In this document: positions 1-14,049 of the stretch, piece by piece
Position numbering within the stretch: position 1 is the stretch's first letter
How the letters are laid out: the number at the start of each line of letters is the position of its first letter
DNA from: Cenococcum geophilum 1.58
Taxonomy: Eukaryota > Ascomycota > Dothideomycetes > Gloniales > Gloniaceae
Assembly: GCA_001692895.1 (NCBI GenBank)
Contig: KV748210.1
Coordinates: 620,001-684,000, forward strand
Reading direction: 5' to 3'
Length of the DNA stretch: 64,000 nt
The notes under the pieces: model-generated
Told to the model about the DNA's origin: nothing
The model's database searches: none
What the model saw: only the letters and a program-made list of their open reading frames with translations
Program-made: the position numbers and the translations under genes

Positions 1-3000
1 TGCTCTATCTCTAATACTAAATATACATAACCTATTACTTTTAATGGTTGTTTAGTTTCCTGGCTAATTTATTTTAGGGTTTTATATTTAATCTACTGCT
101 ACGTAGCTAGATAATAAACTATCTATTACTCTAGCAAAGTTACGCCGTTCTTATAATGCAAAATAGGAGGCTGCTAATACTTAGCAACGGGCTCTTAAGT
201 CTTATCTTATAGCGTCTACTTAGTTAATCTATCTTAAGAAGGTTTATAAAAAGGTCCGTTTTAAAAAGTAAAAACTTATAAAATAGGGTTTATAGGAACT
301 TAGTAATAAAAAAACGGATCCTCTTTTAGCTAAGAAGGAAACAGATCTAAGTAGTTTAGTAACTACTCTTCTTAGGTCCCCCTTAGGTAACTTATTCTTT
401 AGCGATCCTTTTTTATTAATACTACCTAACCTAATCTCTTCTAATACTTCTATACCTTTCTTATAGTATTCTTTAGGTTCTCTAGTAGCTCCTAGGTAGT
501 CTTATTATAGCCTATCTACTTTACCTTATACTATATTTTATTATTAACGTCCTTATAACTAATAACCTTTAAAACTTACTATTTATTTTCTTCTTATCCT
601 CTATATATGTCTGCTTTATAAACTAGTGGCTTAATATTCCTATATACTAGCTTTAGTATTATAATATACTATATAGGGTAGATCTTTATTTTGGCTAGTA
701 GGTTTAACTTAAATATAACTAGTAAAATCTTTTACTTAATTTTAAAAGGTCTTAGTCTAATATAGTCCAACTTCTTACTTAGTCGTTAACACTTAAAATT
801 TTTATATAGTAGCTATATTTTATCTCCCTCTTTAAAATCTAATCCCTTAAATCTCTTAGTATTATAGTACTTTTTTTATTCTTTCTTATACCTTCTTTAC
901 TAATTTTATAAGGTCTATATAAAGATTTATTAACGTCTTTATTCTTTCTTTAGCTATACTGCTTATTTTCTTTACTTATTATAGTAATAACAATATCCTT
1001 AGCTTATATCCATAATTTGCCTTAAATAGTAATATACTTATTCCTTCTTATAGCATTATATTATATACGAACTATATAACTAGTAGTAACGATACCCAAT
1101 TGTTTTATATTTAATTAATATAATATCTTAGATACTATTTTAGTATCTAATTTAATCTTTCCGTTTAACTATCTATCTGCAGATAATATACGGTAAAAGT
1201 TACTACTCTAACTTCTTATTCCACTAAGAATACCTCCTAAAATACTATTATAAATCTTAGATCTCTGTCTAATATAATCTTACTTAGTGCTCTATGCCTT
1301 ATAAATACTTCTTTAATATAGATTTTAGCAATATCTTCTGCTAATATTTTTTCTGTATATGCTATAAAGTATCCCTACTTTATAAGCTTATCTACTATTA
1401 CTAAAATCGCGTTATAATCTTGTCCGGTAATAGGGTCTCTTAACTTTAGTAACTTTATAATAAAGTTCTATAATATAACCTCCTATAGTCTCTCTAGTAT
1501 TTTAATAGGTTATAGCCCTCTATATAGCTTATGCCTTATTAGTTTATTTCTTTAGCAATCTAGGTATTCCTTTATAACTTTCCGTACTAAGCCCTAAATT
1601 CCGTTAATAATATACTCCTCTTAGAGTCTTAGCACTAGGCCTATAGCTCTATTATATCCTTAAGTTAATCCCTTATAGAAATCTTCTATAAATTATTCTG
1701 CTATGCTTTTTAGGATATACTTTATTTCTTAATTTTTATATATATCCGCTTATAGATCTTCTAGCTATGCTTTTAGAATTCTTTATACCTAAAAGCTTTT
1801 TAGTAACTTATAACTCTTTTCTAGTTCTTCTTAAGTTACTATAATCTTTAGATAATTATACCTAATTAATCTATCTATATCCTTTCGCAGTAAAGCCCTT
1901 AATGGCTTTCGTTATTTTATAATTTAGCTTTTTAACTTAAAGCATCTACTTATATATTATCTGTTTCCTTAGTATACTAAATCTTAAAATAGTATTCTAT
2001 AAGCATCTCTACCTATCTAACCTATCTTTAATTAAGTTCCTTTATTATTAGGAATCCTATTAGGTTCTTATAATCTATCTTAACTATAAATAGTTTCTCT
2101 ATACCTTATAAGAATACTCTCTATTTCTTTAGTACTGTAACTATACCTAATAACTCCTTATTATAGATATTATAGTTTATCTCTAGTAGTGTTATCTTTT
2201 AACTATAATATACTACTAGGTGTTATCCATCCTAATATTTTTATATAAAGTATGCCCCTAGTATAAAGTCTAATATATCTGTTTCTATAACTGTTTCTAG
2301 TTTTAGTTAATAGATTTTAAGAACTAGCTCCTAGGTAAATAACCTTTTAATTTCTTTAAATAATTCTTATTACTCTTCTCCCTATATTTATAGTTTTTCT
2401 TTCTTTGTTAATCGCGTAAATGGTTTAATATCCTTTAACTATTGCGCTATAAACCTTCTATAGTAATTACAAAACCCTAGGAACAATCTTAACTATATAA
2501 TATTCTCTAGTTCTTACTAATTTACTATAGCCTTAATCTTTTTTAGATCTATACTAAGTTGGCCTAGTTTAATAATAAATTTAATAAAATTAGTCCTTTT
2601 AGTAAAGAACTTATATTTCTTAATTACTACTAGCATCTGTTCTTCTTATAGTCTCTTTAAGACCTATTTAACGTGTTCTCTATATTCTCCTTTAGTTATT
2701 AAGTAGATAATAATATTGTTAAGATATACCATAATAAATTTATCTAAGTGTTCTCCTAATATATTATTAATACGCTTCTAAAACATTACTAGTATGTTTA
2801 TAAGCCTAAATTATATAACTAATAGTTTGTATAACCCTTCCTTTAACCTAAAAACTGCCTTCTATTTATCGCCTTCCTTAATTCTAATCTAATGGTACGC
2901 CTACCTTAGATCTATCTTTATAAAGATCCATACATTACCTATCCTATCTTAGATTTTACTAATTAAGGGTAAAAAATACCTATCCTTTCTAGTAATGCTA

Positions 3001-6000
3001 TTTAACTATCTATAGTTAATATACAGCCTTAGTTTACTATTTTTCTTTAGTATAAATAGTACTGGATATCCTACTAATAACTGCGATAGTTAGATATATC
3101 CCTTTTGTAAGTTTTCCTAGATAAACTCTTTTAACGCTCTACCTTCTTCTTTAGTAAGCTTATAGATTAGAAAGAACCTTAAACTTATTCCTGGTTTTAA
3201 TTCTATCTTATAGTCCTATACTGCGTATTCTAATAGCTTTTTACTTTCCGGTGACTATAGTTTCTTACTATACTTATAGTATCTCTTTAGTACGTAACTT
3301 AGTCCTTTTTCCGTTTCTTTATAGGTTGCTCCTACTTAGTACTATACTAGTTTAGCTTATTATCGTATTTTATATTATTAAGTATCCCTAATATTAACTT
3401 AACCTGTAACTTAATTAATCTTTAGGTTATATTTCTGTAACTAAGGCATTTCTAGTACTGCCTTATTATTCCCTAATAGTAGTGTATTGAAAGACATTTT
3501 AATCTATCTTCCTTTAATATTTAACTAAATAGGTCCTGTTTTAAGATTAATAATCCCTCCTCTATAGGCTATTAGATCTCCTAAAATTGTCACTAATAGG
3601 TAAAGGTGCTCCTTTTTCCTATATGGTAGTTCTATCCTTTTAACTGCTACTAGTAATATATAGTTCCTTATTACTCCACTATCTATTAATGCTTTAAACT
3701 GTTAATCTTACTACTTAGCTTATAAATTTAGGTATTATCCTTAAATTCCTTTAAGGGTTTAAGACTCTACTATTAGTTCCCTCTGGTTCCATAGGCCTCT
3801 ACTTTTCCTATCTATTAGCTACTTAATTTTATTTATACTTAGTCCACCTTTAGCTAATACTTAGTTCGCTTTTTATCTTTAATATACTATAGATATATAT
3901 TCTCTGGGTATTCCTACTACTATTATCTATCTAGGTATTCTTCTATAAGGAATCTTCCTAGTTAAAGTATTAAGTCCCTTTAGCTTTATACTTCTACTAG
4001 GTGCCAACTATATATATACTTAGCGTTTTAATACTTCGCCTTATCTAGTACCTAATATATTCTTACTAGGTACTTCCGGTTTTTATCCTTAGGTGCTCTA
4101 TATATGTTATATATATTATCTACGTATGCGATCTATACTAATATATAGTATACTTAGTGTTTTGGGTTAACTTTTAGCTTGTCTTTATCCTTAAGTTTAT
4201 ACCTTTCTTATATTGGTCTAAGCGTTGCGACTTTATTTATAGGTACTAAGATTTGCCTCTTGCTTCTCTAGTCCTCTAATTACTTCTCTAGATCCTTTAA
4301 TATTATAATTAAGGCTCCTTTAATATAATTTATAGCCTTCTCTATAATTAGGTAGTCTTAAATAACTTTTTCGTCCAACTATATATAGAAATCTTCCTAC
4401 TTATTATTATGCCTTTATCTATACCACCTTTAGTACAGTTACTAAAGTGTATACGGCTTATCCATAAGGAAGTATCTTCTTATTACTATATTATAATAGC
4501 CCTTTATATATCGTTCTTTAAACCTAATTAAAATCCCTAGATCCTCTTCTTATTCCAGTTTAGTAAGCTATTTAGCTTTTAATATACCTATCTTAGGCCT
4601 ATTAGTAATTCTTTATATAGGTACTTTATCCCTTATATAACCTAGTATGCTAGATCTTTTATCTAGTTTCTAATTTTGCTATAAGGTAATTCTTATTCTG
4701 AATTCCTTTATGGTTTCTTTCTTTTTATATCTTATAAGTGGATCTTTAAAATCTTCTTACTTCTTAATCTTATTAATAGTCCTTATTCGTGTCTTAAAAT
4801 CTTAGTTTTATAGGATTCTTAATCCTAAGCTGGCTTCTGTCTTAAGCTTTACTCCTACCTTAGTCCAACTAGGCTTAGGTGTTCTTATCTTATCCTAAGA
4901 ATCTTAAATCTTACTTATCTCCTCTTAAGAATCTTGTGCCTATAGGAAACTCTATCTTAAGCTTATTTGTATATTTTTAAACTAAGCTATTACTCTGCTC
5001 TATCGGTTTTTATCTATTATAGATCCTTAAGCGTACCTTATCTCATCTTAAAAATCTTAGTCCTTTGGCCTTTTGCCTTTATTAAGTGCTAAAGTAGTTT
5101 ACTATTTTATTTCTCTTACGTTTTATAAAGCAATAGACATTATATCTAGTGGGGTTTTAATCCCTACTAATATTCCCTATTTTATAGTGGAATTATCCTC
5201 TACCTTTAGTATAATATTTCTAAGGTCTGCATGCTCCTAGTAAGCTGCCTTTATTACCTTATCATCACGGAATGTTTTACTTACGTCGAATTTATTGTCT
5301 TTAATATCCAATCTACGAACTAGTTTGTTAGTTCCTCTATACTTTAAGGATTTTAGCTCTTATAGCTAATAGCTTACGCTATACTTAGCGTCTTTATAAA
5401 TTTAGTATGCGTTATTATAATAAAACGCAAAGCTTTTAATTAAACATTCTTTTGTTCCTTATAGTACACTATTATTCCTCTATACATGTGTGTCTTCTAC
5501 TACTAGCCTAGTTCCCTTTATTATATAGTAATTTTAACCATCTTTATAATCCTTTACAAAGTAATTTTATTTTCTATAATTTATATAAGCTCTGTCTTTA
5601 AACTACTAACTTTACTATAGAGTTCGCCTAAACATCTTCTACTGCTAAGATCCTTAGTTTAGCATCTGCTCTTTAGTCCTATAATTACTAAATCCTTAAC
5701 CTTTAGGTTTCTATAGTTTCTTACTCTATCTCTTATAGGCTTCTTTAGTACTACTTAGGTCTATTAGCTCTGCGCCATACTATAGTTTCTAACTTAGCTT
5801 TAGTTATTGCGTACTTTACGCTTTATATAACTATAGAACTCTATTCTAGCCTCTCTTAGCCTATTTCCTTTAGTAGATCTAATTATTAATCTTAATCGCT
5901 TAATCTATTAATTCCCGTAGGGTATTTACATCTTTTATTAGAATAATCGCGTCCTAGACTTTAGCCTTAAGTCCTTATTTATACTATACTATAAGCGCCT

Positions 6001-6293
6001 TATTATTCCACTTAACTTATATAGCTAATGTCTAGAACTGCGTTGTGTACTTAATTGCTAAGGTTTATTACGTAATGTCTTAGAGTTTTCTTTCCGCTAT
6101 AGTTACTGCCTCTAGGTCTCTAAATATTTATATAAGTCGCTCTATAAACCCCTCCTAGCTTAAGAATATAAACCGCACTTCTTAATTAGTGGTTGTTATT
6201 CTATTTGCCTATATCTCTATAAGGTAAGACTTAAATTACTTAAGTACTCTTCCTAATAGGAATAGTCCTGTATAGGCTATTCAATCTATAGGT
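1..6293 (-). mobile_element. Ty3/Gypsy chromovirus relic, gag to pol, 3' end outside window
   Basis: Read on the minus strand this matches, in inverse order, the complete chromovirus at 37385-45302: base 1 corresponds to about 44565 and base 6293 to about 38157. By that mapping the integrase chromodomain lies near 410-590, integrase core near 940-1650, RNase H near 1940-2290 and reverse transcriptase near 2590-3150. The RT active-site region at 2701-2730 reads Y-L-N-N, so both aspartates have become asparagine. The gag zinc knuckle near 5546-5587 keeps its spacing, but all four ligands now read Tyr. The 3' LTR should lie about 300 bases left of the window. The copy stops abruptly at 6296 and resumes at 31638, so it was split by the insertion between. 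It is dead: stops replace Gln and Trp codons throughout. Confidence 0.93.
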
Positions 6294-6296
6294 ATT

Positions 6297-6319
6297 CGTC
6301 AGGAAAAAATTTACCAGCA
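6297..6319 (+). repeat. Left terminal inverted repeat of the giant element
   Basis: This end shows a run of six A before TTTACCAGCA. Its partner is 31613-31634 in inverse orientation. The three mismatches are C/T or G/A, as expected from RIP. Confidence 0.85.
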
Positions 6320-6400
6320 TTTTCGCAGCATTTAACGGCATTTGGCGGCTAAATACGCAATCCGCGCACTGTAACGTGTAGCGTATAGTATCGACTTAGG

Positions 6401-6770
6401 TACGGCATACTGCCGTATTTAACAACGTGGTGCAGCATACTGCCGCATCTAATAACGCGATGTAGTATACTGCCGTATCTAATAACGTAGTATAGCATAC
6501 TGCCGCATTTAGTAACGTGGTATAAGCATACTACCGTATCTAATAACGTGGTGTAGCATTCTGCCGTATCTAATAACGTAGTATAGCATTCTGCCGCATC
6601 TAATAACGTAGTATAGTATTCTGCCGTATTTAATAACGCGGTATAGTATTTTGCCGCATCTAATAATATAGTATAGTATACTGCCGCATTTAATAACGTA
6701 GTATAGTATACTGCTATATCTAGTAATACGGTATAAATATATTACTATATTTAATAACATGGTGCAGCTA
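6401..6770. repeat. 30-bp subterminal tandem array, about 12 copies
   Basis: The period is exactly 30 bases, each unit containing a variant of CTGCCGCATCTAATAACG. The copies differ mainly by transitions and by TATA-type drift at the right end. The array starts about 100 bases inside the left TIR. Such subterminal arrays are typical transposase-binding zones of CACTA-like elements; that role here is inference. The open frame on its minus strand is a by-product of a period divisible by three. Confidence 0.9.
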
Positions 6771-6911
6771 ATTACGCATTTATAGCTACCTAGGTAAGTA
6801 GTACCTTTATTCTATTAAGCTCTCTCTACACTCAATACGTAATTAACGTATAATACCCCCCTTACGCATTCTATATATCTTACTTACTTTAAGTAATAAA
6901 TAAGCGTTGCT

Positions 6912-7055
6912 CTTCCCGCGTACTTAATAGTATTTACTTAGTCTATACAGTTAATAGTATTTACCTATTCCGCGTAATTAGTATACTTTACTTAGTCTAC
7001 GCAGTTAGTACCCTTTACTTATTCTACGCAGTTAGTATTCTTTACTTATTCTATA
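6912..7055. repeat. 27-bp tandem array, about 5 copies
   Basis: The unit contains CTACGCAGTTAGTATTC and TTTACTTAT. It is a second, separate array on the left flank of the giant element, different in sequence from the 30-bp array. Confidence 0.75.
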
Positions 7056-7729
7056 TACCTAGCACACAGTATATAAAGAACATATTTTAACCTAATAGTA
7101 GTATAATATAACCTTAATATGCCTAATAACGCCCTTTAGTTAACCTGCTATTTTAAGTTTAATATTTATATAAGTCCTATCGCGATAGTAGCACCGTACT
7201 ATTAAACCCCTAATTGTCTTTATTCTCGCCGTTATTCTTACTATTATTTTCCCTATCTATCCCACTGCCTTCTCTACTCTTATCCTCTTTATTAGTAAAT
7301 TCTAGTATTACTAGTCTATCTCCACTCTATAGGCGGGTCTTTATATCCTCTAGTATAGCACTATCTATAATATCTATAACCTTAAACTCGCTAGCAAAAG
7401 TACACTATAAGATGCGGTAATTAATTCCTGTTTCCTGTTTATTATTACCTTAAATTTATTTAAGGCGCGCTTAGATAGCGTTAATATTATAATTATATAG
7501 TATTAAAATTGTCTTATTAATATACTGCGAAAAGGAGACCTTATATATAGTTTTGGGGTTTATTCTTTATAACGAATACGCTAGGCTACCGTTATCCTAT
7601 TATATTATCTTTATTAGCCCGTATATAATAATTAAAATAGCGTAATATTATAATATAGGAAACGGCGGTAAAGTGCTATAGTATATAGCGAGTATCGTAA
7701 TATAACGTTGTGATATAATTAATATAATA
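7056..7729. other. AT-rich stretch, no gene recognised
   Basis: The 68-codon plus-strand open frame at 7214-7420 encodes only a Ser/Leu/Ile-rich stretch with no recognisable domain and is not called as a gene. Nothing else was seen. Confidence 0.5.
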
Positions 7730-8743
7730 GGCCGTCGAAATCGGACTCTGCACCTGTACGCGGTGACGGCTACGAACCTGGTCTTCGAAGTTCAGATCCA
7801 GAGCCAACGCAGAGACGTCGCACAGCGTGTGGACAGGACCTGGTGGTGGTTGTGGGCGTNNAGGGCGGTGGTGAANNNTTTTCGGATGGTGAGATCTTGA
7901 AAACCACTACTNTTGGCCCTCTACAATACGACGACTACTACATTGTTCTCCTATCCAAGGCACCTGTACGATCCAACATGGATGTATAGCATTTAANAGC
8001 ATCCCCNAACCCCTAACAGAAAGCATNGACGACCTCTTANATNGANNAANGAGNGAACGCGGAGCGAATGAACGAATGAGCAAATATACGGCCCCTCCTA
8101 ACCCCCAGGGCAATCGCCCGCGGAGCATGCGGTTACTCGCCGTTTTCAACTACCGAATACTACCTAGCAGCCTGGATTGCGACCCACGGTTTTCCCTGTC
8201 TCCTTTCAACGGAGTGGTGCCCTTAGAAAGGGCCTAGCTGGGGCCTAGGTATAAAAGATACCCAAATACACAATATATCCCGCTCGCTTATTAGTATTAC
8301 GGTAGTTAGAACGGATGAATCCCCCTTACGCCTTCGATGGCTCTAGGGGGGGGGAGGCAAGGCGTATATGGCAATAGTCTATAGGAGATAGCATACAGGG
8401 GATGGGCAAGATACGGAACAAGACAATAAGACACAGCAATCGATCAGCAGGGCCTAGCTGGGACGTAGTAAACCCCAGCTTTGATAAGCTAGAGAAGGAA
8501 GCAGTGGTTCCTAAGGAGTTCAAAACATCTAAGGAGGAGGACGTGCTGTAGGCCCGTAGGGCCGCTGCTACGTGCAAACATGGCAATTCGGGGTTTTTCA
8601 TCCTACTAAGGTGGCTTATAGGGTTTTTCCTTCCCCCAACTGCAGGGTTTTTCTTCATGTAAATTATAAGTTTTCCCCCTGTGACGGAGTAGTCTGCGTG
8701 GGCCAGTAGGATCCGTATCAGACGTTAATCAAAGAATTACTAC
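7730..8743. other. GC-rich, little-mutated block with assembly gaps
   Basis: Base composition changes sharply here and RIP marks are few. Ambiguous bases cluster between 7859 and 8050. The block is flanked by the same 14-bp AT-rich sequence at 7716-7729 and 8744-8757, which could be a target-site duplication or chance in AT-rich DNA. A TATA-like GGTATAAAAG lies at 8249-8258. On the minus strand a 110-codon frame spans 8326-8658; I do not recognise it. It may be a young insertion (solo LTR or retroposed sequence) or an assembly join. Confidence 0.5.
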
Positions 8744-10600
8744 TAATTAATATAATATTATATATTTACACCTATAGTATACGGTCGTTAAGTAATCCTA
8801 TTATTATACTTAGGATCTAGTTCCTTTAGATCTTCTATAATATCCTTAAACGGATTGCTAATTACCTATTAAGTCTATAGCATTTTATCTCTAGTTACGT
8901 TCCGTATCTTATTAACTTATTATAGAAGTAGCCTATATAGCCTTTTATTATACTTAGGTTAGTAGCTCTTCTAGGTATTCTATAGTCGCTCCCAACTATT
9001 TATAATACGCTTTAGTAAGTATAGTAAAAGGCTTTCTATAGATTTATCTATAATTATAGCATTGGCTTTAAACTTATAAATGACTTATATTCCGCTTCTA
9101 TAGTCCTTAAAAGTATATTAAATTGCTATATATATAAGCTATATTATATTAGCTGTAATAGGCGAAAAGAGGTTAGTACTATTTTTATTAAGGGCGAGTA
9201 ACCTTAGCCTAGTATTAAAGAATACGCGCTTAATATAACGTGTAATAATTAACGCCCTAAATCTTGTCTCTCTATCTTAGCCTTAGTTAGTTAGGTATAA
9301 TAAAAGGTATAGTACTAACTAGGCCACCGAGCGTAAAGCGGTTATCCTTAAGTAGTTCCGCTACTTTCTTTACTACGGCCTTAATATCTAGTTTAAGGCA
9401 GTTATAGCTCCCGGTAACGGTATCGCGCACTATATTTATTATATAATACCGAAATACACTAAGCTAGTTATATAGCTGGAAAATTAGTTAGTATAGTACT
9501 ATTAAATCTAAGGACCGCGAACCTTGCGTACCGCCGGCCCTAGTAGCATACTTAATACTCTATTTATTAGGTTTTTATAATGGTTTATAATAGTAATTGC
9601 CTCTTTCCACGTCTACTTTATTAGTGTGTTTAGACCGCTTATATTTATTTCCGGCTAGGGAGAAAGATAGAGCTCTTTAGGTATAGAGCTTATTATTACT
9701 TATATAATAAGACGTGTCTAAGCAATACCGTATATCTTTATATTAACTAGGTTAAGTAGCTGCTTTATATATTATCTAAAGTCATCCTATAGCAGTTGTT
9801 TATTTAAGTAATATATACGTTTTTTTTAAGTGTAGGTTTTAGATGTCTTATAATCGCTTAAGGTTTACGGGCTTTCGTCTAATAAGAACGAGACTATCTA
9901 TTAGGATAACGTTATTAAAATTAACAATAATAGGTTGTACTGTGGTATATTAATAATAGCCTTACCTTTTAATAAAGACAGTTACAGTATAGAGCCTAAT
10001 ATTATCCCCTTTAAGATCTAGATTATCTTAGGAGCTACTACTTAACTTATAGTATCTTTATTTACTTTTTTATGGGATAGGTAGAGGATAAGTATATTAG
10101 TTTAGTAGAACTATTTAGCTTTTATACGCACCTTACTTCCCTAAAAGACGCTAAATAGTTTAAAGTCTTATACCTAATATACTTTAAACAACAACCTAGT
10201 TAACTTTTATAATATAAATTAGGCATTTCTCGCTAAATATATAAAAAGGAGTTTTAATAAACTTATAATAATAAGTTAGGAGGGCGGCCTAACTATTTAT
10301 TAGGCTTTATAATAGGGTAATTAGATTGCCTTGCTATAGTATAGGGTTCTACTTTATATAATATTTTTTCTATACCATACAGAAGCCTAGTTCCTCGCGA
10401 TATTTACCTACTCTTAAGGTAGATAGTATAGTGTATAGGATATAAAGGGTAGCTAGCGCGTGGAGGGCGATATATAGTAGTATTATATTCTAGTTTATTA
10501 TAGTCGCGGCAATCTACCCCTTTATTATAATCCGGCGCCGCTAGTTATAACTTACCGCTATTTTAGCTAAGTTATATTTATTTACCGCCTAGTGTAAGCC
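8744..10600 (-). pseudogene. Unidentified coding relic downstream of the transposase
   Basis: On the minus strand long stretches, notably about 9200-10100, read through in one frame with stops almost only of the Gln/Trp-replacing kind. This suggests decayed protein-coding sequence. No domain was recognised. It lies directly downstream of the Plavaka-like transposase on the same strand, so it could be that gene's 3' part or a second element gene. Confidence 0.4.
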
Positions 10601-13600
10601 TATTTCCTTATATATGCATTAACCTATACCCTATTTATTTGCTTAAAATCTTTATTATATATAGTATTATATATATCCTAATCGCTATAGTTGTTTATAA
10701 AGAAATAGTTTATAATATTAATATCCGTTAGTATAAGTAAGATAGGCCTCGTAATATAGTTAATATCGTATATCTAAAGGGTATTTAGCGTGCGTTTTGT
10801 CCTGCTATTAAATAGCTTTATACTCTATACTCTAAGTATTCCGGTTCTTATGTTAATCTTACTACTATTATAAACTTAAAGGGTCTCTACTAACGCACTA
10901 GTATATTTTAAGTATTTACCCTCGCTATCTAATTGCCTAGTATCCTAGATTATAAGTAGTAGATAAAGCCTCCCTACTTTATTACTATAGAGGCTATTAT
11001 TTACCCACTTATATTCTTATACTATTATAGCATTATAGCGGGGGGCTTTAGTATTAGCCTATAATGGGATATATTAAGCAAACACCTTATTAAGCTTATT
11101 AGTATTAGTAGTATTCTTCCTAAAGCGAATATAGTATATAACGCTATAATAGATACTTAAGGGCATCTTTAATACCTAATTATTATCGGCCTCTAGTTAG
11201 TTAATGTCCTAGTTTATTTACTAGATTCCATTAATCTGTTTACGGCATTCCCTTATAAAGGGGACTAGTTTAAATATAAGGTTGGTAATCTCTATCTAGC
11301 GCTATACCTCCTTAACTATATACTAGATAGATATATTAATTCTCCAGTCTTAAAATATCTAAGTTATATAGTTATTAAAGTTCTATATATATAAGTAATA
11401 TGCGCATATATTAACTATAGGGCCTAGTTATATTATCTATATTGCGCTTATTAGGTCTACTATATTAATTATATTAGTTAACGCCTATAGCTTAAGTTTG
11501 TTCTAAAGCATAGTGTTAAGATATATAGTATTATATTGTAGTATCTACTCTTTATAGTTATTCCGTTTATTAGTCCTACGGTAAAATACCTTCTATAGCT
11601 TATATGCTTACTCTAAATACTCTATATTTATGCCTTTAATTACTCCTAGTTACTAAATACTCTCCAGATAGTAGGTAATAGCATATAGCTTAGGAATATT
11701 AAAGTGTAGTAGTTTTACCTTACTTAGTTAAAACGGAAGGAATATATTCTTTATCTTATCTATTCTATAAATAGCTACTACTAGGTACTAGATAGTTAAT
11801 TCGTTATATAATATATATTAAGATAGTATAGTAAAGTCCACAAACGCCCGGATAAATAGCATAGCGCCTTTATTCTATTTTAGTAAGGGTGCTATAGTAG
11901 GGACTAATTGTTATAACAGAGATTTATATATCTTTCCTGTTTATTGGCTAATATTTGCCTAGCTATCCCATACTATTATATTAGTAAATTATTCTACCTA
12001 TATAAAGTGGGTGGTAATAAGTATATTTATTTAACATCTCCTAGCCGCAACTATCTATATATAGGATATTAAGGCCCCAATATTTTCTAGCCTATATTTC
12101 GCTTTATATAAGCCCCTTAATCTAGTATATAAGATATTTACTAGTAAGGCCTTTAAGTACCTAGTATAGGAAATTAGGCGCTATTATCTTATAGATATTA
12201 GATAGATTATAGCCCTATATAAAGTTATAGAATGGCTAAATATAATCTAAGTTATCCTTCTTATTAGTATTATAACCTTCCTACTATATTTATATTTGGT
12301 CTTTTATTAATTAGTATATATAGAACAGCTATAGTCGCTAGATGGTAGTTATTAGATTATACCGTTTATTTATATATATATAATAAGTCGAATATTTATA
12401 GCTACTCTTAATACCTATAAGCGTGACCTATTTTTTATAATTAGCTATAAATATAGCTAGAAGTAGAAAGCAGTATTAATTCTAATTATCCGCGTATAAA
12501 AGATATACTTTTTTTTTACTAGCTTTCTCTAACGCTATAGGCATTATTAGCATAACTATACTAGTAGTAGGGTTGTCGCTAAAGTATACGTTTAAGGATA
12601 GCTGTAAAGGTCTTATATTGCACCACTAGTTATATTATTTAGTTGACAGGTATATAGACCGGGAGGTATATAAGTAGTAATAGGGCTAGTTAATTTACAA
12701 ATTGTTAAACGCGCAGTTTAATATTTCCAATTAAAATATAAAGCGGCTATGCTTTCTTGCCGCCGGCGTATTATATTAGTTAGGTCTTATTGCTAGCTAA
12801 TATAATTAGCACTATAGTTACGCCAAGCGGTAGCTACTCTTGCGTCTCCTACCATTAGTTTACTATATTAAGCTTATTGTATATTCTTATTCCTACTAAT
12901 AAGTACTGCCTTACTAGTAAGAAAGTTATATTTCTTTAGAAAGGGCTGTAACTAATAAGGAAGAATACAATCTCTAAAGCATTTTAGTAATATACCAGCA
13001 GCTATTAGTCCCTTACGGTTACAATTATTTTAATCTACTACGGTTAATTACTCTTAGATTATATCTATTTTAAAAGTAGTTTTACTTTAATATTATTAGC
13101 ACTCTAGTAAGAAAAATAGTTGGTAAATACTCCCTAAAGCCTAATATTGTTAAACTACTTGTTAATAGCGCGGTTAGAAGTCCCGTAGCTTACCTACTAT
13201 AAAACCTATATATATTCTGCCTTACTACTAAATGGATAAAATAGGGAAGGTATTTTATCTAGTGTACTACTAGTACGCTTAATACGCGGTATAATATTAT
13301 ATACTACCGCAGTATTATCCACAATTTGCGGATTTCCTTAGTTCCGTCTTAGAGGCTTTCCTATAGCGTAGCTAGTAGCCTCTTTAAATGTTTTAGTCTA
13401 AAAGATATCTATAGATATTCTAGTTAAAGTTTACTAATTAGTCTTAACTATCGCCAGGTTATACACCCTATTAAATATTATAGAATTATTATTATAGTAC
13501 ACATCCGCAGCCCCGTTATTTAGCTTATTAATAATATTATCGCCTAAAGCTTATATAGGTGGCCACTTATTACCTTACTTTAATTCGGCCTTATAATTGG

Positions 13601-13900
13601 TTATATAATGCCCTTCCGAGGTTTAATAGTATAATAGTATATTGTTGTCCATATATTGTATAAGTAGCCACTTATTATATTGCTCTAGCTTAGCCCTATA
13701 ATAGGCTGTTTAATACTTCTCCAAGCTTTAATAGCGTAAGGGTGCATTATTATTTATCTCTTTAATATTAACGCCCTTATATCTACCCTTCTTCTATTTC
13801 TATTATTTTAGATAATATTATTTATAACGGGTTAGACCGCCTATGCTTTTTACTTTAGTCCTATACTTTCCATATTACCGCTAGATAAAGCTTATTTATA
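10600..13900 (-). pseudogene. Plavaka-like transposase relic
   Basis: The minus strand reads, with RIP stops, as a fungal Plavaka-type transposase (DDE-type, related to CACTA/KDZ elements). Segments seen in order are an N-terminal part near 13560-13730; a block near 12700-12880 including ASNKTQL and a following WPLYILIGNIKLRV, matching the family's conserved 'SDKT ... P.Y..IGN' region; NIYKIIAPNFLYQVLKGLTS near 12100-12220, matching 'the DLLHQLHKG' region; and HFNIPKL with YLESI near 11600-11720, matching the family's 'HFNIPKLH ... H..ESIR' block. Length of about 3 kb fits the family. It presumably mobilised the surrounding TIR element. Exact ends are uncertain. Many in-frame TAA and TAG codons and Cys-to-Tyr changes make it inactive. 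Confidence 0.82.
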
Positions 13901-14049
13901 AATTACCGCATTAAGCTATAATTTGCTATAGTTTGGTTAGAAGGGGGCCGAAAATAATATCTATGTGGAACCGTATATTTAAAGTAATATTTATGGCTTA
14001 TATTATATTATAAGCCAGTTAAGATAGGAGGAGTATAGTAAAAGTATAG

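Noticed and set aside
6509-6760. Open frame of 83 codons on the minus strand (repeating ILYYVI)
   Set aside because: It is the translation of the 30-bp tandem array, whose period is a multiple of three; no start context or homology.
7068-7080. TATATAAAG-like box as a promoter
   Set aside because: The whole window is full of TATA-like words created by RIP, so the match carries no weight.
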